A stretch of DNA of 64,000 nucleotides, taken from contig JBAZZS010000002.1 in assembly GCA_041658685.1 (NCBI GenBank), positions 62,001 to 126,000 of the forward strand, given 5' to 3'. Source of the DNA: Candidatus Gracilibacteria bacterium. Its GTDB lineage: Bacteria > Patescibacteriota > Gracilibacteria > UBA1369 > UBA12473. Of the stretch, positions 17,549-26,509 are shown one piece after another. Made by a program: the position numbers and the translations under genes. The notes beneath the pieces are model-generated. The model saw only the letters and a program-made list of their open reading frames with translations, ran no database searches and was not told where the DNA came from. Position 1 is the stretch's first letter. Each line of letters starts with the position of its first letter.

Positions 17549-18325
17549 ATGAAAACGGTTATTCTCTGCGGCGGATTAGGGACTCGCTTAAAAGAAGAGA
17601 CTGAATTTCGTCCCAAACCCATGGTCCACATCGGTAACAGACCTATTTTGTGGCATAACATGAAAGTTTATGCCCACTACGGGTTTAAAGATTTTGTTTT
17701 GGCTTTAGGATATAAAGGCGAAATGATTAAAGAATATTTTCAAAATTATGAACTATTAAATAACGATGTCACTCTTGAGTTGGGGAAGCCTGAGAATCGT
17801 ATTGTTCATCAACGCCATGACGAAGTGGGGTGGAAAATCACGTTAGCGGACACCGGTCAACAAACCCTTAAAGGGGGCCGATTGAAGAAAATTGAAAAAT
17901 ATATTGATGAAGATGAATTTATGATGACTTATGGAGATGGGGTCAGTAACGTCAACATCCCAGAGCTGATTGCTTTTCATCGGAGTCACGGAAAAATGGC
18001 AACCGTAACCGGGGTCACGGCTTCTTCTCAGTTTGGAGAAATCTCCATAGGGCCTGACAGCACCGCCAGTTTTGTTGAAAAACCTCGAAACACTTCCATT
18101 GTGAGCAATGGAGGATATTTTGTTTTTAATCGAGCGATTTTTGATCGTCTTAAGGACGAGGATTCGTGTGACTTAGAGTACGGCGTACTCGAACAATTGT
18201 CTAAAGAAGGACAATTAAAAGTTTTCCGACATGCCGGATTTTGGGCATGCATGGATACGTTTCGAGATATGGAGTATTTGAATCGATTATGGAATGAAGA
18301 AAAGGCCGCCTGGAAAATTTGGTAA
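17549..18325 (+). CDS. rfbF: Glucose-1-phosphate cytidylyltransferase
   Basis: Forms CDP-glucose from CTP and glucose-1-phosphate, the entry step to CDP-6-deoxyhexoses. The 258-residue product opens with VILCGGLGTRLKEETEFRPKP, has LGYKGEMIKEYF and the typical MTYGDGVSNVNI segment with the metal aspartates. Length equals characterised RfbF/DdhA. It follows the mtnP gene by 57 bases with no obvious terminator or strong promoter between, so read-through from the SAM operon is possible. rfbG starts one base after its stop. Confidence 0.97.
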   Translation: MKTVILCGGLGTRLKEETEFRPKPMVHIGNRPILWHNMKVYAHYGFKDFVLALGYKGEMIKEYFQNYELLNNDVTLELGKPENRIVHQRHDEVGWKITLADTGQQTLKGGRLKKIEKYIDEDEFMMTYGDGVSNVNIPELIAFHRSHGKMATVTGVTASSQFGEISIGPDSTASFVEKPRNTSIVSNGGYFVFNRAIFDRLKDEDSCDLEYGVLEQLSKEGQLKVFRHAGFWACMDTFRDMEYLNRLWNEEKAAWKIW

Positions 18326-19444
18326 ATGCACTTTGTGATAAGCCCTATGAAACACCTTTCAGACTTACATGAATTTTATCGCGGTAAACGTATCCTTATT
18401 ACAGGGCACACCGGATTTAAGGGTGGGTGGCTTGCGTTTTGGCTCCATGCGCTCGGGGCACAAGTGATTGGGTATTCATTGCCTCCGGCCACAAACCCCA
18501 ATTTCTCGGAAACTGTAGAGCTAGATAAAAAAATCGTTTCTATTTTTGGCGATATCAGAAATCGAAAAACCTTGGAGGATACGTTTAAAAAACATCAACC
18601 CGAAATCGTGTTTCACATGGCGGCCCAAGCGTTGGTAAGGCCTTCGTATCGAGATCCGGTTGGCACGTATGAAACCAACGTCATGGGCACGGTTTATGTT
18701 CTTGAGGCGTGTCGCGCCACTCCCTCCGTTCGTGCGGTGGTGAATATCACAAGCGATAAATGCTATGAAAACACCCAACAAAAAAGTTATCGAGAAGAAG
18801 ATCCCATGGGTGGACATGATCCTTACAGCTCCAGCAAGGGATGTTCCGAACTCGTCACTCAAGCCTATATTCGATCTTATTTTAACCCTGAAGAAAAAAA
18901 CTCGGTCGCACCCAATTTAGCTCTTGCCTCGGGAAGGGCCGGGAATGTTATTGGCGGCGGCGATTGGGCCGAGGATCGCCTGATCCCGGATTGTATTCGA
19001 TCTTTAACCACTCAAAAACCGATTGTCTTACGTTATCCGGCAGCCACTCGTCCTTGGCAACATGTGCTCGATGCACTTCATGGCTATCTTTTGCTCGCCC
19101 AACATTTATATGAAAAGGGGCGCGCCTTTTCCGGAGGATGGAATTTTGGAGCTGATGATGAAGATCAAAAAACCGTACAATGGGTCGTGGAAAATCTCCT
19201 TTCCCTTTGGGGCAGCCCTGAATCGTGGCAAAAAGATCCTGTCCCGCCTCTGCATGAAGCGCCTTTTCTTGCTTTAAATTGCTCAAAAGCTAAAGAAAAA
19301 TTAGAATGGAGTCCCTTGTGGAAACCCGAGGTTGCTTTGGAAGAATCGATAACTTGGTATAAAGCCTTCTTTGAGAAGAAAATTATGGCAGAGATTACAC
19401 TTCAACAAATTATTTCTTATGAAAAACTCCTCCATGATTCATGA
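18326..19444 (+). CDS. rfbG: CDP-glucose 4,6-dehydratase
   Basis: Converts CDP-glucose to CDP-4-keto-6-deoxyglucose. The extended SDR shows ITGHTGFKGGWLAFWL for NAD binding, HMAAQALVRPSYRDPV, and the catalytic Y-x3-K in DPYSSSKGCSE, all diagnostic of RfbG. The first ATG abuts the rfbF stop; a second ATG at 18347 gives MKHLSDLHEFYRGKR and is equally plausible. The 3' end overlaps the following C-methyltransferase. Confidence 0.96.
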   Translation: MHFVISPMKHLSDLHEFYRGKRILITGHTGFKGGWLAFWLHALGAQVIGYSLPPATNPNFSETVELDKKIVSIFGDIRNRKTLEDTFKKHQPEIVFHMAAQALVRPSYRDPVGTYETNVMGTVYVLEACRATPSVRAVVNITSDKCYENTQQKSYREEDPMGGHDPYSSSKGCSELVTQAYIRSYFNPEEKNSVAPNLALASGRAGNVIGGGDWAEDRLIPDCIRSLTTQKPIVLRYPAATRPWQHVLDALHGYLLLAQHLYEKGRAFSGGWNFGADDEDQKTVQWVVENLLSLWGSPESWQKDPVPPLHEAPFLALNCSKAKEKLEWSPLWKPEVALEESITWYKAFFEKKIMAEITLQQIISYEKLLHDS

Positions 19445-20669
19445 TTCTAATCCCATTTTCTGTCGCGTGTGCCAGACCGAGGTGATCCCCTTCTTCTCTT
19501 TGGGGAACATGCCATTGGTCAATTCATTTCTCGAAAAAAATGAAATTTCTCAAGAAAAAATGTATCCCCTCACGGTTGCCTTTTGCCCGCACTGTTATTT
19601 GGCTCAACTGACGGAAATTGCTCCGCCCGAAGCTCTTTTTTCCGATTATATTTATTTTTCTTCCACTTCAACCTCCTTCCTTGAACACTGTAAATACACG
19701 GCTGAAACATTGACGTCTCGCTTAGGCCTTACTTCCCAAAATTTAGTTCTTGAGATCGCGAGCAATGATGGGGCGCAACTTCAATTTTTCAAAGCGCTTG
19801 GGATCAAAATCCTTGGAGTTGACCCTGCAAAAAACATTGCGGAAATTGCCAACCAACGTGGTTTGCCCACGATTCCCACTTTTTTCAATGCCGCGTTGGC
19901 AAAGAAATTACACGACGAAGATCAAACCGAGGCGGATCTTATTTTCGGAGCCAATGTATTGGCCCATGTTCCCGATATTGTGGATTTTGTTAAAGGAGTC
20001 AAAACGCTCCTCAGGCCCAAAGGCACTGCGGTGTTTGAATTCCCTTACTTGAAAGGGCTCATGGAGAATAAATTCGACACCATTTATCACGAGCATGTTT
20101 TTTATTATTCCTTGCTGGCCTTGATTTATCTATTTAAAACTGCCGAATTGGAAATTTATGATGTGGAAATGATGCCGGTGCAAGGCGGTTCTTTACGAAT
20201 TTTTATTTCTCATCCTGGCGTTTTTCCAACGAGTAAAAACGTGAACGATCTCGTCGAGCAAGAAAAAAAGGAAGGCTTTGACACAATTCAGACTTATCAA
20301 AAAATCAACACCCATGTGAATACCCTGAAAACCGAGCTTATCGCCTTGCTCAAACAATTGAGAAAAGAAGGTAAAAAAATAGCGGCTTACAGTGCGCCGG
20401 CCAAAGGCAATATTTTGTTGAATTATTTCGATTTGAAAGGGGAGCTCGATTTCCTGGTGGATAAATCAAAAGCCAAACAAGGGTTGTACACGCCTGGCAC
20501 TCACTTTTTAGTTCATGCCCTAGATAAAATCGACCAAGAAAAACCCGATTACCTTCTAGTACTATGCTGGAATATTGCAGACGAAATCATTCATATGCCC
20601 GAGTTGGAGGCCTATCGAAAACGAGGTGGAAAATTTATTGTTCCCATCCCTGAAGTCAGGATTATTTAA
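19434..20669 (+). CDS. Sugar-nucleotide C-methyltransferase (TylC3-like)
   Basis: A three-part SAM-dependent enzyme of about 411 residues: an N-terminal zinc-binding domain (CRVC near residue 10 and CPHC about 35 residues later), a central Rossmann methyltransferase with LEIASNDGAQLQFF as motif I and GANVLAHVPD later, and a C-terminal methyltransferase-14-type domain (AYSAPAKGNILLNYF). This architecture is that of NDP-hexose C-methyltransferases that act next to a 4-keto group to make branched sugars. Starts at 19434 or 19419 both overlap the end of rfbG. The neighbours rfbF and rfbG suggest a CDP-4-keto-6-deoxyhexose substrate. Confidence 0.9.
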   Translation: MIHDSNPIFCRVCQTEVIPFFSLGNMPLVNSFLEKNEISQEKMYPLTVAFCPHCYLAQLTEIAPPEALFSDYIYFSSTSTSFLEHCKYTAETLTSRLGLTSQNLVLEIASNDGAQLQFFKALGIKILGVDPAKNIAEIANQRGLPTIPTFFNAALAKKLHDEDQTEADLIFGANVLAHVPDIVDFVKGVKTLLRPKGTAVFEFPYLKGLMENKFDTIYHEHVFYYSLLALIYLFKTAELEIYDVEMMPVQGGSLRIFISHPGVFPTSKNVNDLVEQEKKEGFDTIQTYQKINTHVNTLKTELIALLKQLRKEGKKIAAYSAPAKGNILLNYFDLKGELDFLVDKSKAKQGLYTPGTHFLVHALDKIDQEKPDYLLVLCWNIADEIIHMPELEAYRKRGGKFIVPIPEVRII

Positions 20670-20675
20670 AATTTT

Positions 20676-21209
20676 ATGAAATTCACAGAGACTAAAATTA
20701 AAGGCGTCTATTGCATTGAACCCGAACTCATTCGGGATGAACGAGGTTATTTCACCCGAACTTTTTGTCAAAAAGAGTTAGAGTCTCATGGGATTGAATT
20801 CAATATTGCACAGACTAATTTAACTCTTACTTTAAAAAAAGGCACAATTCGCGGCCTACATTTTCAGGTCGAACCTAAGGCGGAAGCGAAAATTGTTCAA
20901 TGTCTTAAAGGTTCGATTTATGATGTGGCGATTGATTTACGAAAAGACTCGCCCACCTACAGTCAATGGGTGACCGAGGAGCTGACCGGAGACAATAAAA
21001 AAATGCTCTATATCCCCAAGGGATGTGCACATGGACTCCAAACGTTAACCGATGATTGTGAGGTTTCTTATCTTATGTCTGAATTTTATTCACCTGAACA
21101 CAGTAAAGGTGTGAGTTGGAATGACCCCTTTTTTAATATTCAGTGGCCGGTAAAAAATCCTTCCCTCTCTGAGAAAGATAAAAATTGGTCTTTCATTAAA
21201 ACCTCATGA
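20676..21209 (+). CDS. rfbC: NDP-4-keto-6-deoxyhexose 3,5-epimerase
   Basis: A 177-residue cupin of the RmlC family. It shows the RDERGYFTRTF opening, RGLHFQ with the catalytic histidine, and the IPKGCAHGLQTL motif. RmlC classically epimerises dTDP-4-keto-6-deoxyglucose. Since rfbA and rfbB are absent from the window and the gene directly follows a CDP pathway and a C-methyltransferase, it may act on the CDP-linked, C-methylated ketosugar; that is inference. The gene overlaps rfbD by four bases (ATGA). Confidence 0.93.
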   Translation: MKFTETKIKGVYCIEPELIRDERGYFTRTFCQKELESHGIEFNIAQTNLTLTLKKGTIRGLHFQVEPKAEAKIVQCLKGSIYDVAIDLRKDSPTYSQWVTEELTGDNKKMLYIPKGCAHGLQTLTDDCEVSYLMSEFYSPEHSKGVSWNDPFFNIQWPVKNPSLSEKDKNWSFIKTS

Positions 21210-22084
21210 AAAAAATCCTTTTAATCGGTAAAAACGGCCAACTCGCCCATGAACTCCTCAACGATGCGAGTTCTTTTGGATTTGAAATTATTGCGTTTAA
21301 TAAAGAAGAATTGGATGTAACCCAGCCCTTGCAAATCGAAGAAAAAATCAAACAAATTAACCCTGCGATTTTAATCAACACCTCCGCTTATCATGTGGTT
21401 CCCTTGTGTGAAAAAAATCCTTTACCGGCCCTAGAGGTCAATTTTATTGCGGTTCAAAATCTAGCAAGGATATGTAAAAAAATAGGCATTCCTTTTGTCA
21501 CTTACAGCACCGATTATGTATTTGATGGCAAAAAAAGCGCCCCCTACTTGGAAGCCGACTTACCTCATCCTCTTCAGGTTTATGGCCTTTCGAAACTGGC
21601 CGGAGAATACGCGGCTTTGAGTTCCTACCCTGAGGGTACTTTTATGATCCGAACGTGCGGTTTATACGGAGGGAAAACAGGCAGTCCTGAAAAAGGTGGA
21701 AATTTTGTCTTAAATCTTTTAAAAGATACGAAAAACCAAAATGCCATGGAAGTAAGCTCAGAGCAAAGAGTCAGCCCCACCTATGCCGGAGATTTAAGCA
21801 AAGCCACCTTAAAATTATTAAGTCGAGAGGTTCCTTCCGGGATCTATCATCTCGTAAATCGAGGGGATTGCAGTTGGTATGAATTTGCGAAAGAAATTTT
21901 TAAATTATCAAACATAAAAATAGCCCTAAAACCCGTGGATCGAGGTGGTTTGGATAAAGACATGAAGCGCCCTCTGTTTTCCGCTTTGGAAAACACAAAA
22001 GCCAAGGCGCTCGGAGTGGAGTTGCCTTCTTGGCAAGAAGGGCTAAAATCCTATTTGGATTTCTTGAATTCCATGCAAAAATAA
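21206..22084 (+). CDS. rfbD: NDP-4-keto-6-deoxyhexose reductase (RmlD-like)
   Basis: A 292-residue SDR reductase of the RfbD family that reduces the 4-keto group to finish a 6-deoxyhexose. It has LLIGKNGQLAHEL at the N-terminus, INTSAYHVV, TYSTDYVFDGKKSAPY and the catalytic YGLSKLAGE. Usual partner of RmlC in dTDP-rhamnose synthesis; here it closes the CDP-sugar block. The next gene starts 48 bases later, after a short 6-base stem (ATAACG/CGTTAT, 22081-22101) that is too weak to call a terminator. Confidence 0.94.
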   Translation: MKKILLIGKNGQLAHELLNDASSFGFEIIAFNKEELDVTQPLQIEEKIKQINPAILINTSAYHVVPLCEKNPLPALEVNFIAVQNLARICKKIGIPFVTYSTDYVFDGKKSAPYLEADLPHPLQVYGLSKLAGEYAALSSYPEGTFMIRTCGLYGGKTGSPEKGGNFVLNLLKDTKNQNAMEVSSEQRVSPTYAGDLSKATLKLLSREVPSGIYHLVNRGDCSWYEFAKEIFKLSNIKIALKPVDRGGLDKDMKRPLFSALENTKAKALGVELPSWQEGLKSYLDFLNSMQK

Positions 22085-22132
22085 CGTAGTTCTTTCGTTA
22101 TAAATAAAATTTATTTTTTAAATAATCCCTCC

Positions 22133-23152
22133 ATGAAAGCAAAAATTAAACCTCGCATCGACCTGGTGAATCGGACAAAACTGGAAACCGTCATTCCTAT
22201 TCGTGTGCCTTTTGTTATCTTTGTAGACCCGAGTGATTTATGCAATTTTAAGTGTAAATTTTGCCCTTCCAGCGATCGAATATTGCTCAAAAAAATGGGC
22301 AGAGCCCTTAAGCCCATGGACTTTAATCTTTATAAAAAAATCATCGATGATATTTGTGAATTCGAAAAACCCATTAAAGTTTTACGCCTTTATAAAGATG
22401 GAGAACCGTTGTTGAATCCTCGTTTTGCCGACATGGTTCGCTACGCCAAAGAAAAAAAATGCGCGGAAAGGATCGACACCACCACCAATGCTTCTCTTCT
22501 CAACCCAAAATTAAATCTTGAAATTATTGAAGCCGGACTCGATCGCATTAATATTTCTATCGAGGGAGTGAACGAAAAACATTATTGGGACTTTTCAGGA
22601 TATAAAATCGACTTCGATCAATTGGTTGCCAATATTCGACATCTTTATGAACATCGAGGAAAATGTGAAATCATCATCAAAATCAATGGAGACACCATTA
22701 CCGAAGAAGATAAAAAAAGATTTTACGATGTGTTTGGAGATATCGCCGATGGCGTATTCATTGAGCACGTGATGTCGTGTTGGCCTGAATTTGAATTGAA
22801 AGGAGTCATGGTCAATCAAGCTTTTGGTATCTATGGACAAAAAATTAAAGAAGTTAAAGTTTGTCCTTATGTTTTTTATTCTTTCTCGATCAACTCGGAT
22901 GGAACGGCAAGTGCTTGTTTCTTAGATTGGTCTAAAAAACTCATTATTGGTGATACGAGAGAAGAAAGCGTTAAGGATATATGGAATGGAGAGAAATTAT
23001 TCAATTATCAAAAAATGTTTTTGGAGAAAAAAAGGAAAGAACATTTCTTCTGTGGCAAATGCGGCCAAATGTCTCATGGACTTCCGGATGACATTGATCC
23101 TTATGCGGAAGAACTATTATCTAAACTAGAAAAAAGCCATGGAGGAAAATAA
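22133..23152 (+). CDS. Radical SAM/SPASM-domain enzyme
   Basis: A 339-residue radical SAM protein. The cluster motif CX3CX2C is C37-C41-C44, followed by GEP (about 90-92), TTTNAS and RINISIEG, which form the SAM-binding barrel. A C-terminal SPASM-like region has C244, C262, C307 and C310 for an auxiliary iron-sulphur cluster. Proteins of this type in glycan loci act on sugars or small molecules (epimerisation, dehydration, deamination) or on peptides; I cannot name the substrate. No precursor peptide gene is seen. Its position after the deoxysugar genes and 14 bases into a methyltransferase gene suggests sugar tailoring. Confidence 0.88.
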   Translation: MKAKIKPRIDLVNRTKLETVIPIRVPFVIFVDPSDLCNFKCKFCPSSDRILLKKMGRALKPMDFNLYKKIIDDICEFEKPIKVLRLYKDGEPLLNPRFADMVRYAKEKKCAERIDTTTNASLLNPKLNLEIIEAGLDRINISIEGVNEKHYWDFSGYKIDFDQLVANIRHLYEHRGKCEIIIKINGDTITEEDKKRFYDVFGDIADGVFIEHVMSCWPEFELKGVMVNQAFGIYGQKIKEVKVCPYVFYSFSINSDGTASACFLDWSKKLIIGDTREESVKDIWNGEKLFNYQKMFLEKKRKEHFFCGKCGQMSHGLPDDIDPYAEELLSKLEKSHGGK

Positions 23153-24362
23153 AGAGACGCTCTGCCCCATTTGCAAATCAGCCCAAGCTTTTCGCTTATT
23201 AAATTTGGATTGCGGGAATTTAGACCCTTCAACTCTTTATTCACTTGTAAAAATCAACGCCTGTGAAAAATGCGGTCATATTTATAATGATTTATCTTCA
23301 GAGGACATTACGGGGCTCATGAAATATTATAATGAGGAATACGGCCCAGTGAATATGAGCTCGACCGATAAAGTCGGCGATCGCCCGGGGAGCACCAATT
23401 CTTTTACCTGCAAAAGGCACGCTCTCTTGTATGACTTGGTTGCTCCTTATATTCATAAAGATTCTCGTGCGTTGGATGTGGGTTGTGCGATGGGGGGATT
23501 TCTTGATTATTTACATCAAAAAGGGCTCACTAAACTTTATGGAGTTGATATCATCGAGGACTATGTTAGTTATGCAAAGAAAAAGGGGATTTACACGGTT
23601 AAATTAGGGAGTGCCGAATCTATCCCTTTTGACGAAAATTCTCTTGATTTAGTTGTGGTGGATCAAGTGGTAGAACACTTGGTGGATCCTATCCAAGTCT
23701 TTAAAGAAGCAAAACGAGTTTTAGCGGAGGATGGATTGCTGTGTATTGGAGTCCCCGATGCTTCGAGGTATGACAAACTGTATTTTTTTGATTTCTTTTG
23801 GTTCCTTATGCGAGAGCACATTCAACATTTTGACCTTGAACATCTTAAGTTATTGGCGGGGCTTGAAGGCTTTGAATTCGTCACTCATTGTGAAGCTGAA
23901 ACGCCGATGATGAGTGAAAAGATGATTTTGCCAAATTTAAATGTTGTTTTTCGAAAAACAAATAAAAAGGGACAGCTCCATACGACTGAAAATTGTTTTA
24001 AGCTTAAAAAAGAAATGGAACAATACATTGCGAATGACCTTAAAAAATTGAATAATAAAAAAGCTCTTATAAAAAAATTTATAAATTCTAAAAAACCGTT
24101 GTATGCATGGGGTATTGGACGTGAATTTTTATACCTTTATGCCTCTGCGGGACTTAAAAATTGCAATCTTGTTGGACTTATTGATACCAACTCACTCAAG
24201 CAAAGCACTTTTTCTGTTGAAGAGAAATCGATCCATGATAAAAATATTTTAAAAGAAGCTCCCGCGAATTCCGCGTTATTGATCACTGCGATCGCTCATA
24301 CTTCTCCGATTAAAAAAGTCCTTTTTGAAATGAGGTACCAGGGGCAGATTGTAGAGATTTAA
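23139..24362 (+). CDS. Class I SAM-dependent methyltransferase with zinc ribbon and C-terminal Rossmann-like domain
   Basis: A 407-residue protein built like sugar C-methyltransferases: a zinc site C9/C12 and C42/C45, motif I ALDVGCAMGGFLDYL at 111-125, DQVVEHLVDP, and a C-terminal domain with YAWGIGREFLYLY followed by GLIDTN. It starts inside the radical SAM gene (14-base overlap), so the two are probably translated together and may act on the same molecule. C- or O-methylation cannot be decided. Confidence 0.85.
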   Translation: MEENKETLCPICKSAQAFRLLNLDCGNLDPSTLYSLVKINACEKCGHIYNDLSSEDITGLMKYYNEEYGPVNMSSTDKVGDRPGSTNSFTCKRHALLYDLVAPYIHKDSRALDVGCAMGGFLDYLHQKGLTKLYGVDIIEDYVSYAKKKGIYTVKLGSAESIPFDENSLDLVVVDQVVEHLVDPIQVFKEAKRVLAEDGLLCIGVPDASRYDKLYFFDFFWFLMREHIQHFDLEHLKLLAGLEGFEFVTHCEAETPMMSEKMILPNLNVVFRKTNKKGQLHTTENCFKLKKEMEQYIANDLKKLNNKKALIKKFINSKKPLYAWGIGREFLYLYASAGLKNCNLVGLIDTNSLKQSTFSVEEKSIHDKNILKEAPANSALLITAIAHTSPIKKVLFEMRYQGQIVEI

Positions 24363-24370
24363 ATCCCTCT

Positions 24371-25723
24371 ATGCGAAAAAATTTAATTAAAAGAATTCTT
24401 CATATTACTCCCCATCTTGGAGGAGGAGTTGGAAGAGTCCTTTTGGGTTATTTCCCGAAAGCTATAAAAAACCGTGACTTTGAACACACGGTTGCCTGCT
24501 TGGATGACGCGAACGAGCACTCCCTAGATGTTGCTCAAAATATAGGGCTCAAATTATTTGATAAAATGTCTGGGAAAAAAGAAAAACTTCTTAAAATGAT
24601 CGCTGAAGCGGACATTGTGCTTATCCATTGGTGGAACCATCCTCTTTTATATGATTTCTTGGTGAAAAGCCCTTTACCTCCTTGTAGGTTGATTTTATGG
24701 AGTCATATTTCAGGATTTCATCCTCCTTATGTTTTCACCCCTAAAATCCTTCATTATCCTGAAGTTTTTGTTTTTACCACCCCTCTCAGTTTTGAGACTC
24801 CGGAAATTCAAGCGCTTTCGGATAAAAACAAAAAAAAATTACGAGTGATCTGGTCTACCGGAGGGATAGGCCATGTTGAAAACGTAAAACCCAAGCCTCA
24901 CAAAGGCTTTAACATCGGATACATTGGAACCGTAGATTATTGTAAAATGCATCCTGATTTTTTGAAAATTTGTGCTGGCATTAAAATTCCCGATGTCCAT
25001 TTTATCGTTTGTGGGGGGCCCAAAGAACAGGAACTTAAACGAGAAACTCAAAAATTAGGGATTGCTGAAAAATTTGATTTTACAGGGCCTATTTCCGATA
25101 TTTCAAAATACCTCTGCCTTTTTGATTTATTTGGGTATCCGTTGGCTCCTTATCATTATGGCACCTGTGATCAAGTCTTGGCGGAAAGTATGGCTGCGGG
25201 AGTGGTCCCTGTGGTGCTTTCAAACCCTATGGAAAAGCACATGATAAAAAACGGAATTACTGGAAGGGTTGCTAAAGATGAGAAAGCTTATATCCATGCG
25301 ATTCAGGCTTTATATAAAAATAAAAAATTAAAAAATTCTTTGTCTAAAAAAGCTCAAGAATATGCCCTCGATTTTTTCTCTACGGATAAAATGGCCAAAG
25401 AATGGGAATTTATTTTTAATAAAACTCTTCTTTCCCCCAAAACACATAAAAAATGGAATATTTCTAAAAAGAATTCAAGGATATCCACTCAGGATGTATT
25501 TTTAGAATCCCTTGGGAGTTACGGGAAAATCTTTAAGGCTTATTGCAAGGCTACCGATAAAAAAAACCGTGAAAAATGGCGAAAAGAAATAATAAAATTG
25601 GGACAATCCCCTACGTGGCAAGCCCTCACCCGAGGGACCGTGCATCACTACAATTCGTTTTTCCCGGGAGATAAAAACCTTGTCGCTTGGGGGAAAATCA
25701 TGATAGATATTAAGAATAAATAA
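24371..25723 (+). CDS. GT4-like glycosyltransferase
   Basis: A 450-residue GT-B fold transferase. The N-terminal domain holds ITPHLGGGVGRVLLGYF (acceptor side); the C-terminal donor domain has IGYIGTVDYCKMHPDF, VCGGPKEQELKRE and a GT4-like nucleotide-sugar signature around AESMAAGVVPVVLSNP. About 80 extra C-terminal residues extend beyond the GT-B fold. The donor sugar is unknown. Confidence 0.85.
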   Translation: MRKNLIKRILHITPHLGGGVGRVLLGYFPKAIKNRDFEHTVACLDDANEHSLDVAQNIGLKLFDKMSGKKEKLLKMIAEADIVLIHWWNHPLLYDFLVKSPLPPCRLILWSHISGFHPPYVFTPKILHYPEVFVFTTPLSFETPEIQALSDKNKKKLRVIWSTGGIGHVENVKPKPHKGFNIGYIGTVDYCKMHPDFLKICAGIKIPDVHFIVCGGPKEQELKRETQKLGIAEKFDFTGPISDISKYLCLFDLFGYPLAPYHYGTCDQVLAESMAAGVVPVVLSNPMEKHMIKNGITGRVAKDEKAYIHAIQALYKNKKLKNSLSKKAQEYALDFFSTDKMAKEWEFIFNKTLLSPKTHKKWNISKKNSRISTQDVFLESLGSYGKIFKAYCKATDKKNREKWRKEIIKLGQSPTWQALTRGTVHHYNSFFPGDKNLVAWGKIMIDIKNK

Positions 25724-25735
25724 TCTAAAAATCAC

Positions 25736-26494
25736 ATGAATACTGATCCTATAAAACAATTCCGACTCGAAGCCATTCAAAGAGCAAATTCATATCGTAA
25801 AAATGAGGCTCTTCAAAAAACCTGGCAAAGTTTTCATGAACAATTGGTAAAGGCCCAATATGCGTATAACTTTTTTTGGCTTGGAGTTCCCATTATTCAG
25901 GCCCCCCAAGACTTACAGGCGTTGCAAGAAATCATCTGGGAGATTAAGCCAGATCTCATCATCGAAACCGGAATCGCGTGGGGAGGGTCTATTATTTTTA
26001 GTGCTTCTATGTTGGCTATTTTAGAAGCCTGTGGCTCCATAGAAAAGGGTGACGTGATCGGAATCGATATTGATATTCGCGCTCATAATAAACAAGCGAT
26101 TCTTGACCATCCTCTGAGTAAAAAAATCACCATGTTTGAAGGGTCTAGTATTGATGAAAAAATCGTTCAAAAAGTAGCCGCATTTGCGAGAACCAAAAAA
26201 CGCGTACTCGTTTGCTTGGATAGCAACCATACGCATGACCACGTTCTCGCTGAATTGAGGGCCTACGCCCCTATGATAAGCGTTGGCAGTTATTGTATGG
26301 TGGGAGATACGGGCGTTGAAGATTTGCCTGAAGGAAGCACTTCGAATCGCCCTTGGGGCAAAGGGAATAATCCTAAAACAGCAGTTTGGGAATTTTTGAA
26401 AGAAAATCATGACTTTGAAATCGATAAAATCATTGAATCAAAATTGATTATTACCGGATCCCCCGATGGATATTTGAAACGAATTAAGGGTTAA
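25736..26494 (+). CDS. CmcI/rhamnosyl O-methyltransferase-family protein
   Basis: A 252-residue member of the cephalosporin hydroxylase (CmcI) family, most of whose members in glycan clusters are SAM- and metal-dependent O-methyltransferases of deoxysugars. Motif I is LIIETGIAWGGSIIF, with an acidic IGIDIDIRAHN and the metal/active-site VCLDSNHTHDHV. The last 40 residues are typical (WGKGNNPKTAVWEFL). It would consume SAM and release SAH. Start has an AT-rich leader without Shine-Dalgarno. Confidence 0.88.
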   Translation: MNTDPIKQFRLEAIQRANSYRKNEALQKTWQSFHEQLVKAQYAYNFFWLGVPIIQAPQDLQALQEIIWEIKPDLIIETGIAWGGSIIFSASMLAILEACGSIEKGDVIGIDIDIRAHNKQAILDHPLSKKITMFEGSSIDEKIVQKVAAFARTKKRVLVCLDSNHTHDHVLAELRAYAPMISVGSYCMVGDTGVEDLPEGSTSNRPWGKGNNPKTAVWEFLKENHDFEIDKIIESKLIITGSPDGYLKRIKG

Positions 26495-26509
26495 AAATTT
26501 ATTTTTAAT

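Noticed and set aside
22081..22101. Stem ATAACG/CGTTAT after rfbD as a terminator
   Set aside because: Only six base pairs, AT-rich, and not followed directly by a clean T-run.
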